Source of the DNA: Haemophilus parainfluenzae
Lineage (GTDB): Bacteria; Pseudomonadota; Gammaproteobacteria; Enterobacterales; Pasteurellaceae
Direction: 5' to 3'
Length of the DNA: 64,000 nt
Assembly (NCBI RefSeq): GCF_003252725.1
Contig: NZ_QEPO01000004.1
Coordinates: forward strand, 124,001 to 188,000
In this document: positions 16,670-25,024 of the stretch, piece by piece
Numbering within the stretch: position 1 is the first letter of the stretch
Layout: each line of letters starts with the position of its first letter
The notes under the pieces: model-generated
The model's database searches: none
What the model saw: the letters and a program-made list of their open reading frames with translations, nothing else
Told to the model about the DNA's origin: nothing
Position numbers and translations under genes: made by a program

Positions 16670-17049
16670 TGAACTATGTTCTCGCCGTGAAAAGTCCCAT
16701 TTATGGAAAACAAGGGGCTTTTCTTGCCTATCAATTTGCCCAAGCTTTACTCGAAAAAGGGCATGTCATTAGCCAAATTTTCTTCTTCCAAGACGGTGTG
16801 AGTAATGGCAATGGCTTGGTTTATCCTGCCAATGATGAATTTAATCTCACGCAAGCTTGGCAAGCCTTGTCAGCACAGCATCATATTCCTTTGCATTTAT
16901 GTGTAGCCGCTTCACAACGTCGTGGTGTGGTGGATGCACTTACGGCAAAAGAGACAGATAAAACGAATCTTGCAGAAGGTTTTGAGATTACAGGCTTAGG
17001 CGAGTTTATGGCGATGGCATTAAAAGCAGATCGGGTGGTGACGTTATGA
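16669..17049 (+). CDS. tusD: tRNA 2-thiolation sulfurtransferase subunit TusD
   Basis: TusD takes persulfide sulfur from TusA and passes it within the TusBCD complex to TusE and then MnmA. This makes the 2-thio group of mnm5s2U34 in tRNA-Lys, -Glu and -Gln. The 126-residue DsrE-fold protein has the catalytic cysteine in LCVAASQRRGV. It is translationally coupled to yheO and to tusC. Confidence 0.93.
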   Translation: MNYVLAVKSPIYGKQGAFLAYQFAQALLEKGHVISQIFFFQDGVSNGNGLVYPANDEFNLTQAWQALSAQHHIPLHLCVAASQRRGVVDALTAKETDKTNLAEGFEITGLGEFMAMALKADRVVTL

Positions 17050-17405
17050 AGCTGGCATTCTTATTTCGTACCGCACCGCATGGAAACGCGATTTCTCGTG
17101 AAGGTTTAGATGCTTTGCTTGCTGCGACAGCATTTTGTGATGAAGAGGAAATCGGTGTCTTTTTTATCGATGATGGCGTATTAAATTTACTCGATGGGCA
17201 AAATCCTGAGTTATTGTTACAAAAAGATTTTATTCGAACCTTCAAGCTGTTAGATTTATACGATATTGAACAGCGCTTTGTCTGTGCCACTTCACTCGAC
17301 CAATACAATTTGCAAACAGAACAACTCATCATTTCTGCTGAAAAAATTGACCGCACTTCGCTGATCAATAAACTTAGCCAAGCAGAAAAAGTGTTTACGT
17401 TTTAA
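17046..17405 (+). CDS. tusC: tRNA 2-thiolation subunit TusC
   Basis: TusC is the second DsrE-like subunit of the TusBCD sulfur relay complex. The 119-residue product shows the family start LAFLFRTAPHGNAISREGLDA and the FFIDDGVLNLL motif. Its ATG overlaps the tusD stop (ATGA), which matches co-translation of a heterohexamer. Confidence 0.93.
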   Translation: MKLAFLFRTAPHGNAISREGLDALLAATAFCDEEEIGVFFIDDGVLNLLDGQNPELLLQKDFIRTFKLLDLYDIEQRFVCATSLDQYNLQTEQLIISAEKIDRTSLINKLSQAEKVFTF

Positions 17406-17413
17406 GGAATATT

Positions 17414-17701
17414 ATGCTTTATACCTTTTCTCAAGCTCATTATTCTGAGACAGAACTTCAACGTTCTTTGACTGAAATCACGGAAAATGATGCGGTGGTT
17501 TTATGGCAAGATGGCGTGTTGCTAGCGGTAAAGTATGGGGAAATGTTTACTCAATGCAAAGGGCAATGTTTTGTGTTGGAGCAGGATGTTTTAGCCCGAA
17601 ATTTAACCGCACGTTTGCCAGAAAACAATCAAGTGCGGTCAATTTCATTAGCAGATTTAGTGGATTTAACTGCTCAATATTCGCCTCAAATCGCCTTATA
17701 G
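17414..17701 (+). CDS. tusB: tRNA 2-thiolation subunit TusB
   Basis: TusB is the smallest DsrH-like subunit of the TusBCD complex, here 95 residues. It begins nine bases after tusC and has AAGGAAT upstream. Typical features are MLYTFS at the start and DAVVLWQDGVLLA. The 3' end carries an uptake sequence inside the coding region and overlaps by six bases the 3' end of the gene on the other strand. Confidence 0.88.
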   Translation: MLYTFSQAHYSETELQRSLTEITENDAVVLWQDGVLLAVKYGEMFTQCKGQCFVLEQDVLARNLTARLPENNQVRSISLADLVDLTAQYSPQIAL

Positions 17702-18097
17702 TGGGCGTTCTTTAGGTAACAAGAGCGGTAGTACCATAACAGAATAAAGTGCCAAACCTGCGGCCATTAAGCAGGTAATTTCTAATCCTCCTGCACGTAA
17801 CCATTCGCCAAATCCCATATCATTTACTAGAGTTGCATAAAAGATCCCCGCTACGACGGTATAACAAAATCCAATTAGTACCGAAATTAATGCGATAGCT
17901 TTTACGTGATAACTCGCATAACGGTGAAATGCTGCCCAAAGTGTAATGAGAAAAGTCGGTACCGCAGCCACGATAAAGACGGTAATCGCTGAAGATTGAA
18001 ATCCATCGGCATCATTGTTTGCGAACATTAGGCCAATAGTGCCAATAATTTGAATAATCAACGGTAAAAGAATAAATGCTTTAAGATATTTTTTCAT
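17696..18097 (-). CDS. Small four-helix membrane protein of unknown function
   Basis: I do not recognise this 133-residue protein. Hydrophobicity suggests four transmembrane segments, near residues 6-26, 38-58, 66-90 and 105-127, with short loops and a basic N-terminus (MKKYLKA). It lies tail-to-tail with tusB, overlapping it by six bases, and has no co-oriented close neighbour, so it is probably a single-gene unit. The coding pattern and a clean start support a real gene. Confidence 0.65.
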   Translation of the reverse strand: MKKYLKAFILLPLIIQIIGTIGLMFANNDADGFQSSAITVFIVAAVPTFLITLWAAFHRYASYHVKAIALISVLIGFCYTVVAGIFYATLVNDMGFGEWLRAGGLEITCLMAAGLALYSVMVLPLLLPKERPL

Positions 18098-18164
18098 GAG
18101 ATGTCCAATTAATAGAAAAACGGAAGCATTGTATCAATCAAATGAAAGACAACCAATCTTTTCT

Positions 18165-18653
18165 CTATTCGGTTTTTATTACATCCACTAATGTGGGCTG
18201 AACGATTGAGGCATAATCTTGCGTATTGAGAATAATAGAGCGTTCTAACGTACCTGCATTAAATGCTAATTCATCATAACGAGACAGTAAGCTAGGATCG
18301 GCAATTAATAACAAATTAGGATGAAAGCTAAAAGGCGGAATTGCACCAAATACACAGTCAGTTAGGGTATCTACTTCTGCAGGACTAGCAAGCGAGGCTT
18401 TCGTGCCGCCTAAATAGGCTGCAACTTTGCTTAAATCAGATTGTTGATCAGCCGGCAATATAACTAACACTGCTTGTTTTACGCCATTTCCTTTCACTTT
18501 GCATACTAGCGCTTTTGCCCCTTGCCCTAATTCTGTACCACGAATTTTAGCCACTTCTTCTGATTTTCCTGCTGTGGGGTGTTCAACGACACGATAGCGT
18601 GCTTGATGTTTATCTAAAAGTGCGGTCAATTTTTCAAATGTTTTGACAGACAT
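18165..18653 (-). CDS. YeaK-like mischarged aminoacyl-tRNA deacylase (YbaK/ProX family)
   Basis: A 162-residue YbaK/EbsC-type editing domain. It closely resembles E. coli YeaK as I recall it: IRGTELGQGAKALVCKVKGNG, ASLASPAEVD, VFGAIPPFSFHP and FNAGTLE are shared blocks. Such free-standing domains hydrolyse mis-acylated tRNAs, and YeaK-type enzymes act on Ser/Thr or other non-cognate tRNA. The lysine in AKALVCK is the likely catalytic residue. It is a single gene. Confidence 0.85.
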   Translation of the reverse strand: MSVKTFEKLTALLDKHQARYRVVEHPTAGKSEEVAKIRGTELGQGAKALVCKVKGNGVKQAVLVILPADQQSDLSKVAAYLGGTKASLASPAEVDTLTDCVFGAIPPFSFHPNLLLIADPSLLSRYDELAFNAGTLERSIILNTQDYASIVQPTLVDVIKTE

Positions 18654-18810
18654 GCGGGTTCCTTCAATAACGATATTTTTAATGAGTTTAACAAAGGTTG
18701 ATTTATGTGAAAATCAAAGAAAAATAATTAATCTTTTGGGGCGTATTTATTATGAGATAGACAAATACCTTTACGCCCCGTACTATGTTCCTTTTTATTT
18801 GGTATCGATT

Positions 18811-19209
18811 ATGACTCGAATTAATCTTGTTCCGCCAGCGGAGCTTTGTGATCAGCATCTTTTAGCGGAGCATCGCGAATTAACCCGCATTCCTAACGCC
18901 GTGGCGAAAGGTAAATTTCATTTGAAAGGACAGCCTACGGAATATAAATTAGGTGAAGGGCATGTGCGCTTTTTCTTTAATAAATTGGCGTTTTTAAAGA
19001 AACGGTATGATGCATTGCATGCGGAATGTAAGGCGCGAGGCTTTAACGTGCAGTATATTTGGAATGAAACGTTACCCGATGATCCAAGTTTATGGTTGGA
19101 CTATGAAGCCACAGAGGCGGCGTTACAGATTAATCGGGAACGTATTCAGGAAAGAATGCCATTAAAGGCGAGATTTACACCGCATCTTCCAAAGAGCGGT
19201 CAAAAATAA
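18811..19209 (+). CDS. Pyrimidine-dimer DNA glycosylase, phage T4 endonuclease V-like
   Basis: This 132-residue protein resembles T4 DenV, which starts base-excision repair of UV cyclobutane pyrimidine dimers. The N-terminus MTRINLVPPAEL matches T4 MTRINLTLVSEL, followed by DQHL.AE.REL.R and GHV.FF..KL.FL.KR and the EC..RGFN helix. The T4 catalytic residues Thr2 (the N-terminal amine after Met removal) and Glu23 are both present. I choose 18811 because it exposes Thr2; the frame is open 168 bases further upstream with unconserved sequence. The ribosome site is weak. The T4 C-terminal aromatic WYKYYG motif is missing. It is an unusual accessory repair gene, probably of phage-related origin. 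Confidence 0.82.
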   Translation: MTRINLVPPAELCDQHLLAEHRELTRIPNAVAKGKFHLKGQPTEYKLGEGHVRFFFNKLAFLKKRYDALHAECKARGFNVQYIWNETLPDDPSLWLDYEATEAALQINRERIQERMPLKARFTPHLPKSGQK

Positions 19210-19237
19210 AGGAGTTTTCACTTATGAAAGGCAGTGA

Positions 19238-19268
19238 GAATATAAAAAAGGTGAGCATCGCTCACCTT
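19238..19268 (-). terminator. Terminator after the Fe-type binding protein gene
   Basis: AAGGTGAGC and GCTCACCTT pair with a 3-base centre. On the minus strand they are followed by TTTTATATT. Confidence 0.75.
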
Positions 19269-19277
19269 ATGAATTGT

Positions 19278-20390
19278 TTAATCTTTCAATTTAATAAAAA
19301 ATGTACCACTAGGTATGATAGGCAAATAGTTTTTATGGAAATCCATAAAGGTTTTTTGTGGGTCTATGTCTTCAAAAAGTTTTGGGTAAAGTGCTTTTGC
19401 CATAAATTGAGCGGCTGCTAGATCACTTAGTGAGCGAGAAGCCGTATGATAAATACCGTAAACACGGTGGTTTTTAACTGCAGGTAAATCTTGCCACCCT
19501 GCACGGGTTAAGAAACCTTTTAGGCGTTTTTGTGCATCCTGTTCATTGATGTTTATTCCCATCGCCATCATTTCATCGTTAGTTTCATGCCCCATTTCTG
19601 TGCCAGAAATCATAATAACTTCAGGTTGTGCGGCAAGAAGTTGTTCTGGATTAATTGGTCCCCAATTTTCGACAAAAGGCGCGCTTACGTTATCCCCGCC
19701 AACAGTTTCAGCAATAGCACCCCACATATTTTTACCAAAGGTAAAGCTATATTCACTAGGACCTTTATTGCCAAATTCTACATAGATTTTAGGTTTAGGT
19801 AGGTTAGCCTCTTTTACACGTTTTTGAATATCAGTAATGCCTTGAGCATATTCATCTGCAATTTTATTTGCTCGTTCTTCGGTACCTGCAAGTTGCCCAA
19901 AAATCTTTGCGCTTTGGGTGTGTCGTTCTACACTTTGAGCATTAAAATCGACAACAATAATTGGAACGCCAGCTTGTTCTAACTTTGGTAGTTCGGAACC
20001 AATAGTTTGATATTGCCATTCTGCAAGAATCAATACATCAGGTTTTAATGCCAAGGTTTTTTCGGTTGAGAAAGTTCCTGTATTTACATTACCAATATCA
20101 GCAATATTTTTGAGTTCAGGCATTTTTTCAGAAAACAATGCCCAACTTCCTGGATTAAATTTTTCCCAAAATTCACGTGAGATACCTTTAACATATTTAA
20201 AATTTTCAACACCCGTAACAGCAATGTAATCAGGATAGTAAAAGCCTAACACGGCATTTTTTACGGGCACATCAACGTTAACTTCTCGTCCTAATACATC
20301 TTTGATTGTTTTTATTTCTGCTTGAGTAGTGATACCAAAAGTCAGTAATAGAACGGCCAAAATTAAACGAATTGTTGATTTTTTTTGCAT
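19278..20390 (-). CDS. Orphan periplasmic binding protein, Fe-siderophore/heme/cobalamin class
   Basis: A 370-residue secreted protein with a Sec signal peptide (cleavage near TTQA-EI) and the class III (TroA/FepB/BtuF) layout: DVLGREV.VDVPV at the start, a domain reading LKPDVLILAEW, a long linking helix, and a C-terminal lobe with LSDLAAAQFMAKALYPK. It probably binds an iron chelate, heme or a corrinoid. No permease, ATPase or TonB receptor gene is adjacent, so it must use a transporter coded elsewhere. A Fur-like box upstream supports an iron role. The exact ligand is unknown. Confidence 0.8.
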   Translation of the reverse strand: MQKKSTIRLILAVLLLTFGITTQAEIKTIKDVLGREVNVDVPVKNAVLGFYYPDYIAVTGVENFKYVKGISREFWEKFNPGSWALFSEKMPELKNIADIGNVNTGTFSTEKTLALKPDVLILAEWQYQTIGSELPKLEQAGVPIIVVDFNAQSVERHTQSAKIFGQLAGTEERANKIADEYAQGITDIQKRVKEANLPKPKIYVEFGNKGPSEYSFTFGKNMWGAIAETVGGDNVSAPFVENWGPINPEQLLAAQPEVIMISGTEMGHETNDEMMAMGININEQDAQKRLKGFLTRAGWQDLPAVKNHRVYGIYHTASRSLSDLAAAQFMAKALYPKLFEDIDPQKTFMDFHKNYLPIIPSGTFFIKLKD

Positions 20391-20427
20391 ATAAACTCCT
20401 GTCTGAATAAAACATCAGAATATTGCC

Positions 20428-20446
20428 ATAAATAAGAATCATTATC
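20428..20446 (-). promoter_or_regulatory. Candidate Fur box before the orphan binding protein gene
   Basis: On the minus strand the site starts GATAATGAT, a perfect left half of the Fur consensus; the right half matches at about 4 of 9 positions, giving 13 of 19 overall. It lies about 40-55 bases before the start codon. Confidence 0.55.
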
Positions 20447-20566
20447 AAATTTAGATGTTATAAAGTGATAATACAAGAAATGCTGTTGAAGGGTAAAATA
20501 GGCATATATCTAGAAAAAACATATTTCGCATTTAAAATTGGAAGTGCGGTCAAAACTTAGTAAGTT

Positions 20567-20603
20567 TTCACTTCTCCTTGAGTTGGACTAAAGGAGAAGT
20601 GAA
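20567..20603. other. Perfect 13-bp stem-loop between two transport genes
   Basis: TTCACTTCTCCTT and AAGGAGAAGTGAA form a perfect stem with an 11-base loop, 11 bases after the amino-acid binding protein stop codon. Neither strand has a proper T run after it, so it may be a weak or Rho-aided terminator or an mRNA 3'-end protector. Confidence 0.6.
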
Positions 20604-20613
20604 TGGGGTTAAA

Positions 20614-21471
20614 TTATTTATATTCAACCACGATATCGCTTTCGCTGACGGTATCACCATAAACTGGCAATAAGGTTTTTTCATAAGCTTGTTTTAAACG
20701 CCCATCTTTGCCTAAGGTTTGGATTTCGTTATTTAACCAATTTAACAATTCCGGTGCATCTTTGCGAACAGCTGGTGCAATAACATCTTGATCGCCAAAG
20801 TTTTTTACGCCCACGGTATAACCTGGATTTTGTTTTGCCCAAGCGAATAAGAAGGTATTGTCATTAGATAATGCATCACCACGGCCATCACGTAAGGCTT
20901 CAAAGGTTTCGGTATTTTGTTCGAATTTCAATAACTTCACATCTGGATAGTTTTTGGTGAAGAAAATATCAGCAGTAGTGCCTTTATCCACGATCAAGGT
21001 TTTGCCTTTTAATTGTTCAAGATCAGTAATGACTGAGCCATCTTTTGATACGACACCGAGTGCCACTTTCATATATGGATTCGCAAAATCTACCACTTCT
21101 TTACGAGCTGGTGTTACAGTGAAGTTGGCGAGAATGATATCAACTTTCTTAGAAAGTAAGTATTCAGCACGGTTTGCGGCATCCACTAAAACAAATTCCA
21201 CTTTGTTTTCGTCACCTAATAAATCTTTACCGATCGCTTTACCAATTTCGACATCAAAGCCTTGGCTTTTACCTTGCGCATCTACATAACCAAATGGTGG
21301 TTTATCGCTAAATACACCAATGCGCACTTTGCCATCTTTTTGTATTTGCTCAAGGCTTGAAACCGTTTTTGCTCCGTCTTTAGCCGGTTCTTTATCATTA
21401 CACGCGGTTAAGCCAAATGCTAATGTAGCTGTGGCGAAAAGTGCGGTCAATGTTTTAAATGTTTTCTTCAT
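20614..21471 (-). CDS. Polar amino acid ABC importer, binding lipoprotein (perhaps cysteine)
   Basis: A 285-residue family 3 solute-binding lipoprotein. The lipobox LTAC follows a signal peptide whose LTAL codons are an uptake sequence. GKVRIGVFSDKPPFGYVD and FDVEIGKAIGKDLLGD are typical N-lobe motifs, and ANFTVTPARKEVVDFANPY is the family signature. The general pattern resembles CjaA/PEB1-type proteins that bind cysteine, aspartate or glutamate. I start at 21471, since the in-frame ATG 21 bases upstream lies within the ATPase gene and lacks a signal-like beginning. It is the last gene of a permease-permease-ATPase-binding protein operon. Confidence 0.83.
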   Translation of the reverse strand: MKKTFKTLTALFATATLAFGLTACNDKEPAKDGAKTVSSLEQIQKDGKVRIGVFSDKPPFGYVDAQGKSQGFDVEIGKAIGKDLLGDENKVEFVLVDAANRAEYLLSKKVDIILANFTVTPARKEVVDFANPYMKVALGVVSKDGSVITDLEQLKGKTLIVDKGTTADIFFTKNYPDVKLLKFEQNTETFEALRDGRGDALSNDNTFLFAWAKQNPGYTVGVKNFGDQDVIAPAVRKDAPELLNWLNNEIQTLGKDGRLKQAYEKTLLPVYGDTVSESDIVVEYK

Positions 21472-22219
21472 AGTTTGTCCCTCTCGGTTCATAATTTAAG
21501 ATATTTAAGAATGTTTTCGCACGATCCGTGGTTGGATTCGTGAAGAAATCTTCCGGTTTTGCTTGTTCAATAATTTGCCCTTTATCCATAAACACAATGC
21601 GATTGGCTACTTGGCGGGCGAAGTTCATTTCGTGGGTAACGATGAGCATCGTCATACCGTCTTTAGCGAGGCCTAAAATTACATCAAGTACTTCACGTAC
21701 CATTTCAGGGTCAAGGGCAGCGGTTACTTCATCGAACAGAATAATTTCAGGGTTCATGCATAGTGAACGCACAATAGCAATTCGCTGTTTTTGCCCACCT
21801 GATAATTCTCGCGGATAAGCATTTTTTCGGTCATATAGACCTACACGTTTAAGTAACTCATCGGCTTGTTTTTCAGCTTCTGCGCGATCGCGTTTTTGTA
21901 CTTTTAAAGGGCCAAGTAAAATATTGTCAATCACTGATAAATGAGCGAATAGTTCATAACTTTGGAATACCATCCCAATGCGTTGGCGCGCTTTGACCCA
22001 AGGAATGTCTTTGCCTAATTCGCCTGCATTTTGCAGCAAAATCTGACCGCGCTTTATTTCCTCTAGCCCATTTAGGCAGCGTAAAAAAGTACTTTTACCA
22101 CAACCCGATGGACCTAAAATAACGACAACTTCGCCTTTCTCTATAGAAAGATTGATGCCTTTGAGTGCTTCTACATCACCGTAATTTTTGACGAGGTTTT
22201 TAATTTCTAATAACGCCAT
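21455..22219 (-). CDS. Polar amino acid ABC importer, ATP-binding protein (GlnQ-like)
   Basis: A 254-residue ATPase of the polar amino acid uptake group with Walker A GPSGCGKST, Q-loop FQSYELFAHL, signature LSGGQKQRIAI, Walker B IILFDEVTAALDPE and switch histidine VTHEMNFA. The usual S in DE.TSALD is A here. The end overlaps the start of the binding-protein gene, and it follows the permease genes with an 18-base gap. Confidence 0.9.
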   Translation of the reverse strand: MALLEIKNLVKNYGDVEALKGINLSIEKGEVVVILGPSGCGKSTFLRCLNGLEEIKRGQILLQNAGELGKDIPWVKARQRIGMVFQSYELFAHLSVIDNILLGPLKVQKRDRAEAEKQADELLKRVGLYDRKNAYPRELSGGQKQRIAIVRSLCMNPEIILFDEVTAALDPEMVREVLDVILGLAKDGMTMLIVTHEMNFARQVANRIVFMDKGQIIEQAKPEDFFTNPTTDRAKTFLNILNYEPRGTNYEENI

Positions 22220-22237
22220 GTGTTTTCCTAATAAAAA

Positions 22238-22906
22238 TTAACTTTCCCAACGGGTTTCTAAATAACGGGAAAATAAGGATAGCGGGTAACAAATCACAAA
22301 ATATAAACCGAAAATGACACCGTAAATCCAAAGCGCCGCCGATTGATTACTAAATAATGAATGCTCGATAATTTGTTGACCGACTTTAATCACTTCGACT
22401 ACACCAATTAACATCGCCAAAGAGCTGGTTTTTACCATGCGAGTAAAGAGGTTAATAGCACTTGGTGTCACACGTTTTAAACTTTGCGGAAGTAAAATAT
22501 ACACAAAGGTTTGAAACGGCGTTAAACCTAAAGCGTAGGCGGATTCCACTTGATGTTTTTCAATGGAAGTTAATGCACCACGCACTAAATCGCCCATTTC
22601 TGCTGTTCCCCAGAAAATAAACACCAAAATACATACAGAAATGCCATCTAAGTGAATATCAAACCATTTTGCTAAACCGAAATAAGCGAGAAAAAGTAAC
22701 GCTAATAATGGAATGATGCGTACAAATTCTAAATAAAAGCGACAAATGGCTTTGATAATGGGATTTCTGCTTGTCATGATTACGCCAAAAATCACACCTA
22801 AAATACAGGCGAAGAAGACAGAAACGAATGCAATTTCAGCCGTTACCCATAAACCGTTGAGCAAGCGTTCAATGTTGCTGCCTTGGAATAATAACTCAAG
22901 CCCCAT
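22238..22906 (-). CDS. Polar amino acid ABC importer, permease 2
   Basis: A 222-residue His/Glu/Gln/Arg-type permease with five predicted helices. Family stretches include RIIPLLALLFLAYFG, the coupling segment EKHQVESAYALGLTPFQTF and ILLPQSLKRVTPSAINL. It overlaps the upstream permease gene by 11 bases and should form a heterodimer with its product. Confidence 0.88.
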   Translation of the reverse strand: MGLELLFQGSNIERLLNGLWVTAEIAFVSVFFACILGVIFGVIMTSRNPIIKAICRFYLEFVRIIPLLALLFLAYFGLAKWFDIHLDGISVCILVFIFWGTAEMGDLVRGALTSIEKHQVESAYALGLTPFQTFVYILLPQSLKRVTPSAINLFTRMVKTSSLAMLIGVVEVIKVGQQIIEHSLFSNQSAALWIYGVIFGLYFVICYPLSLFSRYLETRWES

Positions 22907-23555
22907 ATTTTGCTCTCCGAGTACGGCGTTCTAAATAACTGATAAACAGAGACATCGGTAATAGAATGATCAAATAAAACACCACTAATAAAAATAAGGC
23001 TTCATTGGTTTTGTAATCGAGCCCGATGACTTCTTTTGCTACAAACATCAGTTCAGCGACGGCGACAGCGCTGATCACCGAGGTTTCTTTCATTAAGAAC
23101 AAGTAATTTGCGCCAATTGCAGGTGTCGCAATCGCAAAGGCTTGTGGAAAAATCACATAACGAAAAGCTTGAAAAGGGGTTAGACCAATACTTAAGGCTG
23201 ATTCAATTTGCCCTTTTGATACCGCTTCCAGACCACCACGAAAGGCTTCTGCCATATAGCTTCCACCTAAAAATGCCAGGCCGATAATGCCGCAAGTAAA
23301 CCCATCTAATTTCAGGCCAATTTTAGACAGCCCAAAATAGAGAAAAAATACTTGAATCAATAAAGGCGTATTACGAGAAAGCTCAATATAGCCTTTTACT
23401 AGCCAAGTTAATGATTTGACTTTGTAGGTGGTAATCACCGCACAAATCACACCAATCACTAGCGACAATAAAATGCCCCAAAAGGCGAGATGAAGGGTCA
23501 TCAGCGTGGCATGAATAAAACGTGGGGTGACACTTAAAATATAATCCCAATTCAT
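22896..23555 (-). CDS. Polar amino acid ABC importer, permease 1
   Basis: A 219-residue permease of the same family with RNTPLLIQVFFLYFGLSK, KGQIESALSIGLTPFQAF and IFPQAFAIATPAIGANY. It heads the operon, with about 170 bases of A/T-rich intergenic DNA upstream that must hold the promoter and that also contains the hem operon terminator. Confidence 0.88.
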   Translation of the reverse strand: MNWDYILSVTPRFIHATLMTLHLAFWGILLSLVIGVICAVITTYKVKSLTWLVKGYIELSRNTPLLIQVFFLYFGLSKIGLKLDGFTCGIIGLAFLGGSYMAEAFRGGLEAVSKGQIESALSIGLTPFQAFRYVIFPQAFAIATPAIGANYLFLMKETSVISAVAVAELMFVAKEVIGLDYKTNEALFLLVVFYLIILLPMSLFISYLERRTRRAKYGA

Positions 23556-23684
23556 TTTTTATAATTTAATCGTTTGCGTAACGATATAGTAAAAAATTTT
23601 GAATCGTTGAGAAAAGAATGGAAATTTATTACTTATAATGAAATGTAATAACAAGTGGGTTTTAAATGAAATAAGTGGTGGTTA

Positions 23685-23716
23685 GGAATAAAAAAACGGG
23701 GCTTTATTCAGCCCCG
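23685..23716 (-). terminator. Terminator of the hemCDXY operon
   Basis: CGGGGCT and AGCCCCG pair around TTATTC. On the minus strand the hairpin is followed by TTTTTTTATTC, a classic intrinsic terminator 13 bases after the hemY stop codon. Confidence 0.92.
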
Positions 23717-23728
23717 CCTTTGTTTATT

Positions 23729-25015
23729 TTAATCACGTTTTGCAATAAGTGCGGTTGGTTCTTCGTCTGTTTTTGGTTCATCTTGTATTTCAGCCGGTTT
23801 GTCTTGAATAGACATGGCTGATTTTAAACTGTCCTGACGAATTTTTTCCGCTGCTTCTTTGTCGCCAGCTTGTTCGAACACATAGGATGCCATCATGACA
23901 TCATTTGGTTGAAGTTGAGTTGGGCAAGCAGTAACTTCTTTAAATGCTTCTGCTGCTTTAGCAAAATCGTTATTACGAACATAAAGATAGCCTAATGCAC
24001 GATTGAGACAACAACGTTGGCTTTCATCGGCACGTTTTGCACGTTTTTCCACTAACTTAAGCAGTTTGCTGTTATCTTCTGCTTGTAAACGAGTGATTTG
24101 CGTGCAAAGCTCAGGGCTAATTGGGGTGTTATCACCCAATTTTTTCATGATTTCAAGCGTAAATTCATAAGCTGATTCATGGTCGTTGCAATCAATCAAG
24201 CGTTGAATTAAAGCGGTTTTTAATTCTAAATCATTGCGACGACGGCGTGGCTGAGCTTCCCACCATGCGAGCAAGCCTTCAACGCCTTCTTCATTCATTT
24301 TCTCATCTAACAAGCCATTTTCTGTTTCTTGTTGAAGCGCTTTAAATTCTTCAGCTGAGAATAAGCCTGAACCTTCGATTAAATCTAAGATTTCATCTAA
24401 AGCTTGATAAGCTTTGGAGCGGCTATAAATTTCAGCAGCAAGTTTTAATACTTCTTTGTTGCGATCTGACATTTCAAGCAAACTGTCAACGGAACTGCGC
24501 GCAGCCGGTAATTTATTTTGTTGTAATAAAATACGGGTGCGAGCAATTTCGACAACTAGGTTATCTGAACCTGCAAGTTCAGTCGCCTCAATTAAATAAC
24601 GGTTTGCGCTGAATTCATCACCGCGTTGCTGTGCAGCTTCAGCGGCTTTAATCAGATTTAATACTGGCTCTGCAGAATGTTTCGCATTTTTACCAATCAG
24701 TTTTTCTGCTTTGGCATAATCGCCTTCATTCATCTTCATCAAGCCTTCAAGGGTTTGACGCTGTGCTTTCACACGTTTACGGCGAGAGAACCAGTTATAG
24801 GTATTGTTACTTAAACGGAAGAAACGGGTCACCAACCACTCTAACGAATAAATCACTGCAAGTGTGACCACAAAGAGAATCACTAATGTGGTGAGTGACA
24901 TTTCATATACGGTGTTTGCTGTTTCAACTCTGACATAACCTTGCTGACCGGAGAGGTAAGGTCCTGCAATCAATCCGGCAAGTAAGGCGATCATTAAAAA
25001 GAGAACTCTAAACAT
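23729..25015 (-). CDS. hemY: HemY, heme-biosynthesis-associated TPR membrane protein
   Basis: An inner-membrane protein of 428 residues with two N-terminal helices (about 1-22 and 42-63), the HemY_N domain, and a long alpha-helical TPR-like region (for example [19 protein letters not shown]). It is encoded with hemC and hemD in gammaproteobacteria. It is not the Bacillus protoporphyrinogen oxidase of the same name. Its role is unclear, possibly in organising or supporting heme synthesis. The C-terminal tail is acidic and Pro/Glu-rich. Confidence 0.9.
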   Translation of the reverse strand: MFRVLFLMIALLAGLIAGPYLSGQQGYVRVETANTVYEMSLTTLVILFVVTLAVIYSLEWLVTRFFRLSNNTYNWFSRRKRVKAQRQTLEGLMKMNEGDYAKAEKLIGKNAKHSAEPVLNLIKAAEAAQQRGDEFSANRYLIEATELAGSDNLVVEIARTRILLQQNKLPAARSSVDSLLEMSDRNKEVLKLAAEIYSRSKAYQALDEILDLIEGSGLFSAEEFKALQQETENGLLDEKMNEEGVEGLLAWWEAQPRRRRNDLELKTALIQRLIDCNDHESAYEFTLEIMKKLGDNTPISPELCTQITRLQAEDNSKLLKLVEKRAKRADESQRCCLNRALGYLYVRNNDFAKAAEAFKEVTACPTQLQPNDVMMASYVFEQAGDKEAAEKIRQDSLKSAMSIQDKPAEIQDEPKTDEEPTALIAKRD

Positions 25016-25024
25016 TATCTATCC

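Noticed and set aside
19224-19421. Small plus-strand open frame after the dimer glycosylase gene
   Set aside because: It runs through the terminator and antisense to the 3' end of the binding-protein gene, with no recognisable protein features.
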